From positions 1-5,237 of the forward strand of contig JAHELX010000475.1 of assembly GCA_024643945.1 (NCBI GenBank): a DNA stretch of 5,237 nt, given 5' to 3'. The translations under genes were made by a program, and so were the position numbers. Below are positions 1 through 5,237 of this stretch, one piece after another. The notes beneath the pieces are model-generated. The model did not search any database, had not been told where the DNA came from, and was given only the letters and a program-made list of their open reading frames with translations. This DNA comes from Anaerolineales bacterium. GTDB taxonomy: Bacteria > Chloroflexota > Anaerolineae > 4572-78 > NAK82. How positions within the stretch are numbered: position 1 is the first letter of the stretch; each line of letters begins with the position of its first letter.

Positions 1-2
1 CA

Positions 3-197
3 ATCCGCGAAGTGGCTGAGTACTTCAAATTGAGCCCAACCACTATCTGGCGTTGGTGCAGCGAAGGCCGGCTACCCGCCTTCAAGGTAGGGCGTAGCTG
101 GCGCATTCACCGTTCGGAGGTAGAAAAAATCATTACGCACAATTCAGCGATGGCGGCGGAAGCGGCCGGCCCAGAACAACATGGCCATCCCAACTAA
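3..197 (+). CDS. Excisionase-type helix-turn-helix DNA-binding protein, 3' part (5' end outside window)
   Basis: The frame is open from the left edge to a TAA at 195-197, giving 64 visible residues. They begin IREVAEYFKLSPTTIW and continue through EGRLPAFKVGRSWRI, the standard signature of the small HTH_17/excisionase (MerR-like) DNA-binding fold: helix 1 (REVAEYF), recognition helix (SPTTIWRWCSEG) and a short wing carrying the lysine/arginine-rich FKVGRSWRI strand. A GTG at 12 could start translation, but it would remove the first conserved helix positions (IRE), so the real start is most likely upstream of the window. The tail after HRSEVEKII is low-complexity and alanine-rich (AMAAEAAG) and probably disordered. 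Family members act as phage/plasmid excisionases, antitoxin-like regulators or small transcription factors. Nothing beside it (no integrase, no toxin) decides between these, so only sequence-specific DNA binding is claimed. Confidence 0.8.
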   Translation: MREVAEYFKLSPTTIWRWCSEGRLPAFKVGRSWRIHRSEVEKIITHNSAMAAEAAGPEQHGHPN

Positions 198-511
198 ACG
201 TCCATCCGCTGCATAACTAGCTGCTCAGACCAGATAACCCTTGCGAAGGTTTGGTGAGATCTTCTATTCGCAATCTTCGCAAGGGTCAGGTAGCTGAGTA
301 GTTGCCGCTGACAACATCTATGCGGGGCTGCGTTGGTTGGCCGAAGAGGCCAGGTACACCCGGCGCGGCCAGCAGGTTCCCTGGGGGGAAACCACCGGGC
401 CAGGACAGCAAAGCCCCTTTGGGGAGCCGAATTTGAGTCCGCAGGGCCTTGCCTTTTTGGCGTCGAGTTTGGGTTCGGGTGCAGAGCTGAGATATTTGGG
501 TACGCGCTGGG
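198..511. other. Gene-poor spacer between the HTH gene and the phosphotransferase gene
   Basis: This roughly 310-base stretch has no gene I can support. Its left part carries the inverted repeat at 237-286. Its right part contains short GC-rich self-complementary elements: 338-342 with 348-352 (TGGCC/GGCCA, 5-base loop), 377-381 with 386-390 (TTCCC/GGGAA, 4-base loop; G375-G376 can extend this by pairing C392-C393 around a bulged A391), and 414-417 with 421-424 (CCCC/GGGG, 3-base loop). A frame running from about 298 to a TAG at 520-522 is open and would encode NIYAGLRWLAEEARYTRRG-like sequence. It has no convincing start codon or Shine-Dalgarno sequence and matches no family I recognise. The promoter for the two-gene unit starting at 512 should lie here, but no good -35/-10 pair is visible. 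Confidence 0.6.
237..286. repeat. Long inverted repeat (CCTTGCGAAGG-type dyad)
   Basis: ACCCTTGCGAAG at 237-248 is the exact reverse complement of CTTCGCAAGGGT at 275-286: a perfect 12-bp stem. As RNA it extends inward by one G-U and two A-U pairs (249-251 with 272-274), leaving a loop of about 20 bases. The left arm is itself a near-palindrome (CCTT-GCG-AAGG core, 239-249), and TTCGCAA occurs twice in direct orientation (267-273 and 276-282). It sits 40 bases after the HTH gene stop. No T-run follows, so it does not look like a classical intrinsic terminator. It could be a REP/MITE-like repeat, a site for a DNA-binding dimer, or an mRNA-end stabilising hairpin. From memory, similar TTGCGAAGG dyads recur in Chloroflexota intergenic regions; I cannot check that here. 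Confidence 0.75.
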
Positions 512-2167
512 ATGCAGAATAGCCTTTTTGCTCATTACCTTTTAGAGGCATTAGGCAGTCAGGTCCGTATCTATGGTGAGGGACTGATTCGCATCCTTGA
601 CATGCGCAATTTTATAGCGAAGGCTGTCCCGAAACGCCCACGACAGGGGCACCGAACCCTCAAAGCAGAGCTGGAGACGAATTTCCCGGTCGCCCTACCT
701 TGGCGGGGAACACGGCATCCCAGCAGCCGCATTGCCAGATCGACCATTGAGAATCCGAGAAATTTGTCCCTGCCTCCCGAGGCAAAGCATGTCCTGCAAA
801 CTATGTTTGCCGATTATCAGCGGGTGGTTATCGAGAAGGAATTTGGCGGTGGTTCCAGTGGCAGCCAGGTTTTCTTGATATGCCCTGTTAGAAGTAACGG
901 CGTCCCTGAATTACCAGCGGTGGTTAAAATGGGTTCGGTCAGCCTCATCCAAAGGGAATGGCAAGCCTACCAGGATTATATTCGCGATCGCTTGCCCAAC
1001 AGTGTCGGCGTGAGAGGGACACCAGTTTTTGCGCCGAATAGCGGCTGGGCCGGTCTGCGCTACCCCCTGGTCGGCAGTGGCACCTTCGAAATTGAAAGCC
1101 TGCATCGCTATTGCCGGCGTGCCAGCCTTGAGGACATGCGCTTTGTGCTGGAAGGGCGGTTGCTGAAGATTATGGAGCAGGTGATGCAATACAATCGCTT
1201 TAGCTCTGCCTTCTATTTGCGAGCCAGCTATGACCACGTGCTGCCGGTCAACCTGCTCATCAAACCTGCTTCGGCGCCGCCAGGAACTCAAGCGCATTTG
1301 ATCAAGCCCGATGCTCTGCCCAATCGCCCTCTCAAACGAGGGGATTACGTGCGCCTGGCAGGTTTTAGCATCACGAAAGTTGATTTGCTGAAGCAGACGA
1401 TCACCCTCAACGTGCCACCCCGGAGCAAAGGAGCACCGGCTTCTTATTGCCTACGGGTGCAATCGGTTGAGTCGATGGCGGGCTACCAGGTTGATCAGGT
1501 CATTGACCCGATCGAGGGGATGGTCCTAGAGACTCGGCGCGAGCGCTTAGAGATGGAAGCGGGACGAGCCCTGGGGCCGGGCTTCGACCTGGCCAGCGAA
1601 ATTCTGACCGCCCCTGATGGAACGAAGCTGCCGAATCCGCTGCTGGCATGGGGGGCGATCTTAGACGAATGTCGCCCGGTCAGAGTGGGCTGCATTCACG
1701 GCGATTTGAATATGGAAAACATCCTGGTCGACCCTGCCACGCGCGATGTGAGTCTGATTGACGTGGCTGCCGCCCGCGAAGACCACCTCCTACACGATTT
1801 CCTGCGACTGGAAACGGAAACCGTGACCAAGCTTATCCCGGAAATCCTGGCCCAAGCCAACCTGGATGCGGGGATCATCCGCCCTTTTTATGAGCGGTTA
1901 GCCCACACTGACGAGCCTGGGGTGCAAAAACCGCCTCACCCGGCCCTGGAGAAGCCCTGGGCGATGCTGGTCGCCATCCGCAAGACGGCCGGCAAATATC
2001 TGTCTGACCCAGAAGACTGGAGCGAATATTACCAGGGCCTGGTCCTTTACCTGCTGGGTGCGATGAAATTCAGAAACTTGGATGAGACCTCCCTATCCAA
2101 GGAGGTCGCTTTTTGGGGCGCGGCGACGGCCGCCGGGTTATTGGAGAAGCAGGCAACAGGTGAATGA
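512..2167 (+). CDS. Divergent kinase/aminoglycoside-phosphotransferase-fold protein, TCAD9-like
   Basis: This 551-residue protein carries a bilobal phosphotransferase core. The N-lobe has a glycine-rich loop (FGGGSSGSQVF, about 111-121), a probable nucleotide-binding lysine in AVVK (K139) and a following REWQAY helix (E149) that may supply the partner acidic residue. The C-lobe has the Brenner-type motif HGDLNMEN (H396, D398, N403) and a DFG-equivalent LIDVA (D417), so the catalytic residues look intact. A motif HDFLRLE (428-434) follows. Between the lobes, about residues 262-340 form a beta-rich insert (RGDYVRLAGFSITKVD, 277-291) that ordinary APH enzymes lack. The layout matches the family I remember as TCAD9 ('ternary complex associated domain 9'), linked to NTP-dependent conflict or signalling systems; that name is from memory. 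The substrate is unknown, it may be a small molecule or a protein, and no membrane segment is seen. The start is uncertain: ATG 512 has GGG directly against it and no spaced Shine-Dalgarno; ATG 602 (M31) also lacks a good one. The first ~85 residues match nothing recognised. The stop overlaps the next gene. Confidence 0.82.
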   Translation: MQNSLFAHYLLEALGSQVRIYGEGLIRILDMRNFIAKAVPKRPRQGHRTLKAELETNFPVALPWRGTRHPSSRIARSTIENPRNLSLPPEAKHVLQTMFADYQRVVIEKEFGGGSSGSQVFLICPVRSNGVPELPAVVKMGSVSLIQREWQAYQDYIRDRLPNSVGVRGTPVFAPNSGWAGLRYPLVGSGTFEIESLHRYCRRASLEDMRFVLEGRLLKIMEQVMQYNRFSSAFYLRASYDHVLPVNLLIKPASAPPGTQAHLIKPDALPNRPLKRGDYVRLAGFSITKVDLLKQTITLNVPPRSKGAPASYCLRVQSVESMAGYQVDQVIDPIEGMVLETRRERLEMEAGRALGPGFDLASEILTAPDGTKLPNPLLAWGAILDECRPVRVGCIHGDLNMENILVDPATRDVSLIDVAAAREDHLLHDFLRLETETVTKLIPEILAQANLDAGIIRPFYERLAHTDEPGVQKPPHPALEKPWAMLVAIRKTAGKYLSDPEDWSEYYQGLVLYLLGAMKFRNLDETSLSKEVAFWGAATAAGLLEKQATGE

Positions 2168-3273
2168 TGATTGAGATCAAACTGCACCGCACTTTTCGAG
2201 ATAAGCTCAGCTTTACGTACTCGCCGCTGCACGAGTGCTTGATGAGTCTGCACGTGCTGTCGAACCCCAAGCATCATCCGGCGCATCTGAAGTGGGCCAT
2301 CCAGACCAAACGTCGCCTGCCCGGTCCGCTGGCAGCGACGCTGCGCCAGATAGGTCAGGGCTTCCGGGAATTTCTCATGCTGGCCGACGTCCCGGAAGTG
2401 GACCCCGAGGCCGATTTTCGGACTTGCGACGATGAACTGGCCAGGATCGAGGCGATGACGCCTGAGACCTTCGCCGTGCGGACGATGCGCAGACTGGCGG
2501 ACCGGGAGGCGACGTTGCACGCGTTGGCCAGCGCCAGCGGCCGGGATAAACTGACGGCTGGCATCGACTGGCACACGGACGCCGAGCGGAACGCCATCTC
2601 CGAATTACTGTCCGAGCCGGCCAGGGTGCGGGCTCGTCTCCTGGCGGCGTTGCGCGCGTATTGGGAGCTGGCCTTTGCCGCCAAGTTTGCCGAGATCGAG
2701 CCGCTGCTGATTCAGGACATCACCGAGAAGGGCTGGCAAATGGAACGGGAAGGGCCAGTGAGCCTGGTGTGCAGCCTGTCGGATTGCGTAAGCTACGACT
2801 CGGCGCGCAATTCACTGGTCATCCACAAGGAGGTGGAAGCCAGCCTGGATGTGGAGCAGATGCAAGCCTTCAGCGTAGGGCCCAGCTATTTCGTCTCGCC
2901 TCATCTGCTGGTCGACGTAAACCCAAGGTGTTTCGTTCTTTACTACGACATATTGGCCAGCGATCCCTCGGCACGGCCCGGCATAGCCCCTGCAGCGCTG
3001 CAGGTCATGCTCAAAGCCCTCAGCCATGAAACCCGGTTGAACATTTTGCGACTGCTGGCCAAAGATACTTACAGTACCCAGGAACTCGCCCAGCGGCTGC
3101 ATTTCACGGAGCCCACCATCTCGCATCACCTGAGTGTATTGAAGAATGCCGGACTGATACAGGGTCGGAATGAGGGGTATTACATCCTGTATGGCCTGGT
3201 CTCTGACCCGCTGCTCACCCTCAGCCGGGACCTGGGGCGTTACCTGGGATTGGCCCAGGTGTCAGGATCTTGA
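2164..3273 (+). CDS. DUF5937-like transcriptional regulator with C-terminal ArsR-type winged helix
   Basis: This 369-residue protein has two parts. Residues 1-270 match the layout of the DUF5937 region found upstream of ArsR domains in many Actinobacteria and Chloroflexota: the opening FTYSPLHECLMSLHVL, a central alpha-helical section, AALRAYWELAFAAKFAEIEPLL (161-182), and the beta strands FSVGPSYFVSPHLLVDVNPRC (236-256). Residues about 277-349 are an ArsR/SmtB winged helix: LKALSHETRLNILRLL (283-298), STQELAQRLHFTEPTISHHL with recognition helix about 315-327, and a wing around RNEGYYILYGL (335-345). The usual metal-binding motif ELCVCDL is absent, so metal sensing is unlikely; the large N-terminal region may sense a ligand or form the dimer. 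The start ATG at 2164 overlaps the previous stop (ATGA). A second ATG follows directly at 2167, and a weak AGGTG (2158-2162) lies very close. Coupling to the upstream phosphotransferase is therefore likely. Family members usually repress, often their own operon; the target here is not known. Confidence 0.88.
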   Translation: MMIEIKLHRTFRDKLSFTYSPLHECLMSLHVLSNPKHHPAHLKWAIQTKRRLPGPLAATLRQIGQGFREFLMLADVPEVDPEADFRTCDDELARIEAMTPETFAVRTMRRLADREATLHALASASGRDKLTAGIDWHTDAERNAISELLSEPARVRARLLAALRAYWELAFAAKFAEIEPLLIQDITEKGWQMEREGPVSLVCSLSDCVSYDSARNSLVIHKEVEASLDVEQMQAFSVGPSYFVSPHLLVDVNPRCFVLYYDILASDPSARPGIAPAALQVMLKALSHETRLNILRLLAKDTYSTQELAQRLHFTEPTISHHLSVLKNAGLIQGRNEGYYILYGLVSDPLLTLSRDLGRYLGLAQVSGS

Positions 3274-3321
3274 AACTATTCTGGAGAATTTGTTCGACCA
3301 GGCTGGACAACCTGTGGTAAG
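3274..3321. other. Convergent spacer with no clear terminator
   Basis: Only 48 bases separate the stop of the plus-strand regulator gene from the stop of the minus-strand MFS gene. I see only a weak 4-bp stem (CAGG...CCTG, about 3299-3314) and no T-run typical of an intrinsic terminator on either strand. Transcripts from both sides may therefore overlap at their 3' ends or end by Rho. Confidence 0.5.
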
Positions 3322-4575
3322 CTAAAGCGCCCGAGCGCTGCCTGCCTGCCGCGGCCTGGCGGGCCTGGGCAATCCCCTCGCCGCGAGCAGCCCGGCCCCG
3401 AGCAAAATGAGCGCGGTGGCGGCAAAGGTAGCCCGCAGCCCGAACCAGACCGCCAGCGCCGCACCCAGCAGCGGCGCCGCCGCACGCGCCCCCGAGGTAA
3501 TCGAATTGTCCAGCCCGTAGACCGCCCCCTCCTCGCCCTCCCGGGTGTAACGGGCCAGCAAGGCGCTGATGGCGGGAACGATGCCTCCCATGGCGACGCC
3601 CACCAATGCCTGCAAGGCCAGCAGTTGCCAACCCTGGGTAACCAGGCTTTGGGGCAAATAGAGCAGGGCCGCCAGCAGCGTGGTGAGGATCAGGATACGG
3701 CGATGCCCGAGGCGGTCGCCCAAGCGCCCCAGGTAGACGGCGCTGAGCGTCGTGGTGGCCGCGGCTGACGCCACCACCAGTCCGGTGAAGGTGTTGACGT
3801 GCGCGCTGTCCCCGAGCAGCATCTGCACGAACAAGGGGGCAATGGGGACGATCATCATGCGCCCCAACTGCACGGAAAAGCGCAAACCGTAAGTGATGCA
3901 CACCCCGGTCGCGGACAGGATATGCCGCCACTCGGCGATTACGCCGGCAGACTCGCCGTCCGGGGAGTCTGCCGGTATGAAGTTCTCCTCGACACCCAGC
4001 AGCACCAGGACGCCGGCGATGAAGAGCAAAGCTGCCGTGACGTAGAAGGCGGCATAGTAACCGACGGCGTCGGCCACGACGCCACCGATCAGGGGGCCCA
4101 GGGCCAGCCCACTGCCCAGCCCGACTTGCAGCAGGCCCATGGCGTAGCCGGTGTGCTCACGCGGCGCCACCGAGGCCACCAGGGCGCTGGCGGCGCCCAC
4201 CGTACCGGTGATCAACCCCTGCAAGGCGCGCAGCAGCACCAATTCCTCGGCCGAACGCACAAAAGCCATCAGCAGCAGAATCACTGTGCCGCCAAACATG
4301 GCGCGCTCTACCATCAACTTGCGGCCATGACGGTCGGCCAGCATACCCCAGATGGGGGAGGCGATGGCCATGGTGATGGCCTGGGCCGAAAACACCAGGC
4401 CGGCCAGCAACTCGACGCTGAGGCCGGTGGCCGCGCCCAACTCCTCGACGTACAACGGAAGAAAAGGGAAGATGCTGGAGAAGCCAATCGCGGTGATCAA
4501 CTGGGCGACGAACATCACGTACAGGGTACGTTTCCAACCGGTTGCAGTGTCTTGTCTGAGACGACGTAAAGCCAT
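3322..4575 (-). CDS. MFS multidrug-efflux transporter, DHA1 type, MdtG-like
   Basis: This 417-residue protein has about 12 hydrophobic segments split by a central loop (about 195-217, EENFIPADSPDGESAG). Visible drug:H+ antiporter signatures are motif A in loop 2-3 (GMLADRHGRKL, 77-87), motif B in TM4 (LLRALQG, with R116), motif C in TM5 (GLGSGLALGPLIGG, 152-165), and the pseudo-repeat of motif A in loop 8-9 (GRLGDRLGHRR, 283-293). The order of segments, and phrases such as FPFLPLYVEELG and the two loop motifs, resemble MdtG/YfmO-like exporters. It should sit in the inner membrane and expel hydrophobic compounds using the proton gradient; the substrate cannot be predicted. The ATG at 4575 was chosen because AGGTGG lies 7 bases upstream and the protein then begins MALRRLRQ just before TM1. 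An alternative TTG at 4647 would run into the toxin gene. It lies 29 bases after the toxin stop and is probably co-transcribed. The C-terminal tail after the last TM is short and rich in Pro/Arg. Confidence 0.92.
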   Translation of the reverse strand: MALRRLRQDTATGWKRTLYVMFVAQLITAIGFSSIFPFLPLYVEELGAATGLSVELLAGLVFSAQAITMAIASPIWGMLADRHGRKLMVERAMFGGTVILLLMAFVRSAEELVLLRALQGLITGTVGAASALVASVAPREHTGYAMGLLQVGLGSGLALGPLIGGVVADAVGYYAAFYVTAALLFIAGVLVLLGVEENFIPADSPDGESAGVIAEWRHILSATGVCITYGLRFSVQLGRMMIVPIAPLFVQMLLGDSAHVNTFTGLVVASAAATTTLSAVYLGRLGDRLGHRRILILTTLLAALLYLPQSLVTQGWQLLALQALVGVAMGGIVPAISALLARYTREGEEGAVYGLDNSITSGARAAAPLLGAALAVWFGLRATFAATALILLGAGLLAARGLPRPARPRQAGSARAL

Positions 4576-4582
4576 GGGCGAG

Positions 4583-4588
4583 CCACCT
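4583..4588 (-). promoter_or_regulatory. Shine-Dalgarno for the MFS gene
   Basis: The minus strand reads AGGTGG followed by 7 bases and then ATG at 4575. This is close to an ideal ribosome binding site, and it decides the start against the longer TTG-initiated frame at 4647. Confidence 0.75.
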
Positions 4589-4604
4589 GCGTGAGGGTTG
4601 GGTA

Positions 4605-4961
4605 TCATCTCCGCCACTGATTCAGCCAGCGAACCTGCCCAACCCAATCGCCTGCTTCCGTTTCCGAAAGCAGGCGATCCAGGGCGGCTATCAAATCAGA
4701 TAGGGTCCAACTCCGTTGTGCTGCCAGGACGATGCCAGCATGGCGCGGATAACGCTGGGCCAGTACCAGGAAATCGCGCACATTGAAGGTGAAGACACTG
4801 CGGCCCTGGGCCGTAGCGCCCAGTAGTTGGGCCTCGTCGCTGGCGTCCAACGGCATCCACGGCATTGGCGTACGCGTGACGTCGTGGCCACGCGCCAGCA
4901 ACGCCTGGTGTAGCGCCTTGATGGAGGTGTCTGCGTCCAGGTGCAGCCATGGTTCAGGCAT
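4605..4961 (-). CDS. DUF5615 PIN-like toxin (putative ribonuclease of a type II TA pair)
   Basis: This 118-residue protein begins MPEPWLHLDADTS, the usual opening of DUF5615 (Mut7-C/PIN-like) proteins. The acidic residues expected for metal binding are visible: D9 and D11 in LDADTS, D42-E43 in ASDEAQLL, and D63 in the TFNVRDF motif (58-64), followed by HAGIV (74-78), which is also typical. Length is normal for the family, and no inactivating change is evident. By family knowledge it should be a cytoplasmic metal-dependent RNA-cleaving toxin, though biochemical evidence for DUF5615 is thinner than for VapC. The start at 4961 is chosen because GGAAGAGG lies just upstream and the conserved fold starts there. 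The ATG at 5039 would add 26 residues that merely read through the antitoxin gene in another frame. Its first 8 bases overlap the end of the DUF433 gene (ATGCCTGA), which implies translational coupling with the antitoxin. Confidence 0.87.
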   Translation of the reverse strand: MPEPWLHLDADTSIKALHQALLARGHDVTRTPMPWMPLDASDEAQLLGATAQGRSVFTFNVRDFLVLAQRYPRHAGIVLAAQRSWTLSDLIAALDRLLSETEAGDWVGQVRWLNQWRR

Positions 4962-5237
4962 GCGCCTCTTCCAGGGCTTGTTCGGCAGCGATGCTGGCCT
5001 CAATTTCCTGGCGGTGAGCTTCGTAGAAGGCCAGGGCATCCCTTACCTGGGCCTCAGTCACCTCGTACTCGGCGGCGATTTGGGCCGGAGATAGTCCCCA
5101 CTCGCGGGCGGCCAGCACCAACGTCTGCACGCGAACCCCAGTGCCGCGCAGCACAGGGGTGGGCTGGCCGCCGGCGCCGCGCCGATAGGTGACGTGCGGA
5201 AAAGCGGGATCATCCAGTTGCTGGCTTAAAGCGCCCA
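4954..5237 (-). CDS. DUF433 antitoxin, 5' end outside window
   Basis: The frame is open from the right edge to a TGA at 4954-4956, giving 93 visible residues. HVTYRRGAGGQPTPVLRGTG followed by VRVQTLVLAAREWGLSPAQ, then IAAEYEVTEAQVRDALAFYE, is the characteristic DUF433 pattern: an N-terminal beta hairpin with the RGT motif, then a helix-turn-helix-like three-helix region (GLSPAQIAAEYEVTEAQVRDAL). A GTG at 5154 would drop the conserved HVTYRRG strand, so the true start is probably upstream of the window. The C-terminal helix (EAHRQEIEASIAAEQALEEAHA region) likely wraps the toxin. DUF433 proteins next to DUF5615 genes are regarded as the antitoxins of a type II system: they bind the PIN-like toxin and may autorepress the operon through the helix-turn-helix-like part. 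The stop overlaps the toxin start by 8 bases, antitoxin first, the standard order. Confidence 0.88.
   Translation of the reverse strand, partial: GALSQQLDDPAFPHVTYRRGAGGQPTPVLRGTGVRVQTLVLAAREWGLSPAQIAAEYEVTEAQVRDALAFYEAHRQEIEASIAAEQALEEAHA
4965..4972 (-). promoter_or_regulatory. Shine-Dalgarno for the toxin gene
   Basis: The minus strand reads GGAAGAGGCGC directly before the ATG at 4961, placing GGAAG 6 bases from the start. The site lies inside the last codons of the antitoxin gene, as expected for a coupled TA pair, and supports the 118-residue toxin over the longer frame. Confidence 0.65.

Noticed and set aside
237..286. Intrinsic terminator of the HTH gene
   Set aside because: The stem is long but its loop is large (about 20 bases), and the sequence after the right arm (CAGGTAGCTGAG) has no T-run.
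469..496. TTGGGT (469-474) with GATATT (491-496) as the promoter of the two-gene unit
   Set aside because: The 16-base spacing is acceptable, but both boxes match the consensus poorly (3/6 and 4/6), which is expected by chance in a spacer this size.
194..551. Minus-strand frames in the spacer (113 and 77 codons)
   Set aside because: Compositionally odd translations with no recognisable motif, crossing the inverted repeat and the start of the downstream gene.
597..618. TTGACA (597-602) followed by TTTATA (611-616) as a promoter
   Set aside because: The spacing is only about 8 bases instead of about 17, and it lies inside the predicted coding region. It would matter only if translation started much further downstream.
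2047..2574. Minus-strand 175-codon open frame
   Set aside because: It is antisense to the junction of the phosphotransferase and regulator genes, both strongly supported by motifs; its translation shows no domain.
3046..3200. Metal-sensing ArsR/SmtB function for the regulator
   Set aside because: The alpha-3 ELCVCDL-type cysteine motif is missing; the equivalent stretch reads STQELAQRL with no cysteines.
3221..3931. Minus-strand 236-codon open frame overlapping the MFS and regulator ends
   Set aside because: It is a frame shadow of the MFS gene (Arg/Gly/His-rich), extends into the antisense of the regulator and has no family features.
3799..4569. Plus-strand 256-codon open frame opposite the MFS gene
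   Set aside because: It lies wholly antisense to a well-supported transporter, and its product is rich in His/Gln/Gly with no recognisable fold: the typical shadow of a GC-rich gene.

Overview
The window looks like a stretch of a GC-rich bacterial chromosome. The best guess is a Chloroflexota-type genome (Anaerolineae/Caldilineae-like): a DUF433/DUF5615 toxin-antitoxin pair, a large divergent phosphotransferase resembling the family I remember as TCAD9, and a dyad built on a CCTTGCGAAGG-type core. The phylum is inferred from gene content and memory, not from any marker gene. No rRNA, tRNA, CRISPR array, transposase or origin was found.

Layout. (a) 1-197, plus strand: the 3' end of a small excisionase-type helix-turn-helix DNA-binding protein, cut by the left edge. 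(b) 198-511: a gene-poor spacer with a long inverted repeat (237-286), several small GC-rich hairpins and a short open frame of doubtful status. (c) 512-3273, plus strand: a two-gene unit with a 4-base ATGA overlap. It encodes a 551-residue protein-kinase/aminoglycoside-phosphotransferase-fold protein with an inserted beta-rich segment, then a 369-residue regulator with a DUF5937-like N-terminal region and a C-terminal ArsR-type winged helix. (d) 3274-3321: a short convergent spacer. (e) 5237 down to 3322, minus strand: an apparent three-gene unit of DUF433 antitoxin (5' end cut by the right edge), DUF5615 PIN-like toxin (8-base overlap) and a 12-TM MdtG-like MFS efflux transporter (29-base gap).

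How the genes work together. The minus-strand TA pair is a standard antitoxin-first module in which the DUF433 protein should neutralise the PIN-like nuclease. The MFS gene probably shares its transcript, but it has its own strong Shine-Dalgarno sequence and need not be functionally linked. The plus-strand phosphotransferase/ArsR pair is the most unusual part: tight translational coupling suggests the kinase-fold protein and the one-component-like repressor act in one circuit, but no substrate, ligand or target promoter can be read from the sequence. The convergent arrangement means the regulator does not share a promoter region with the transporter.
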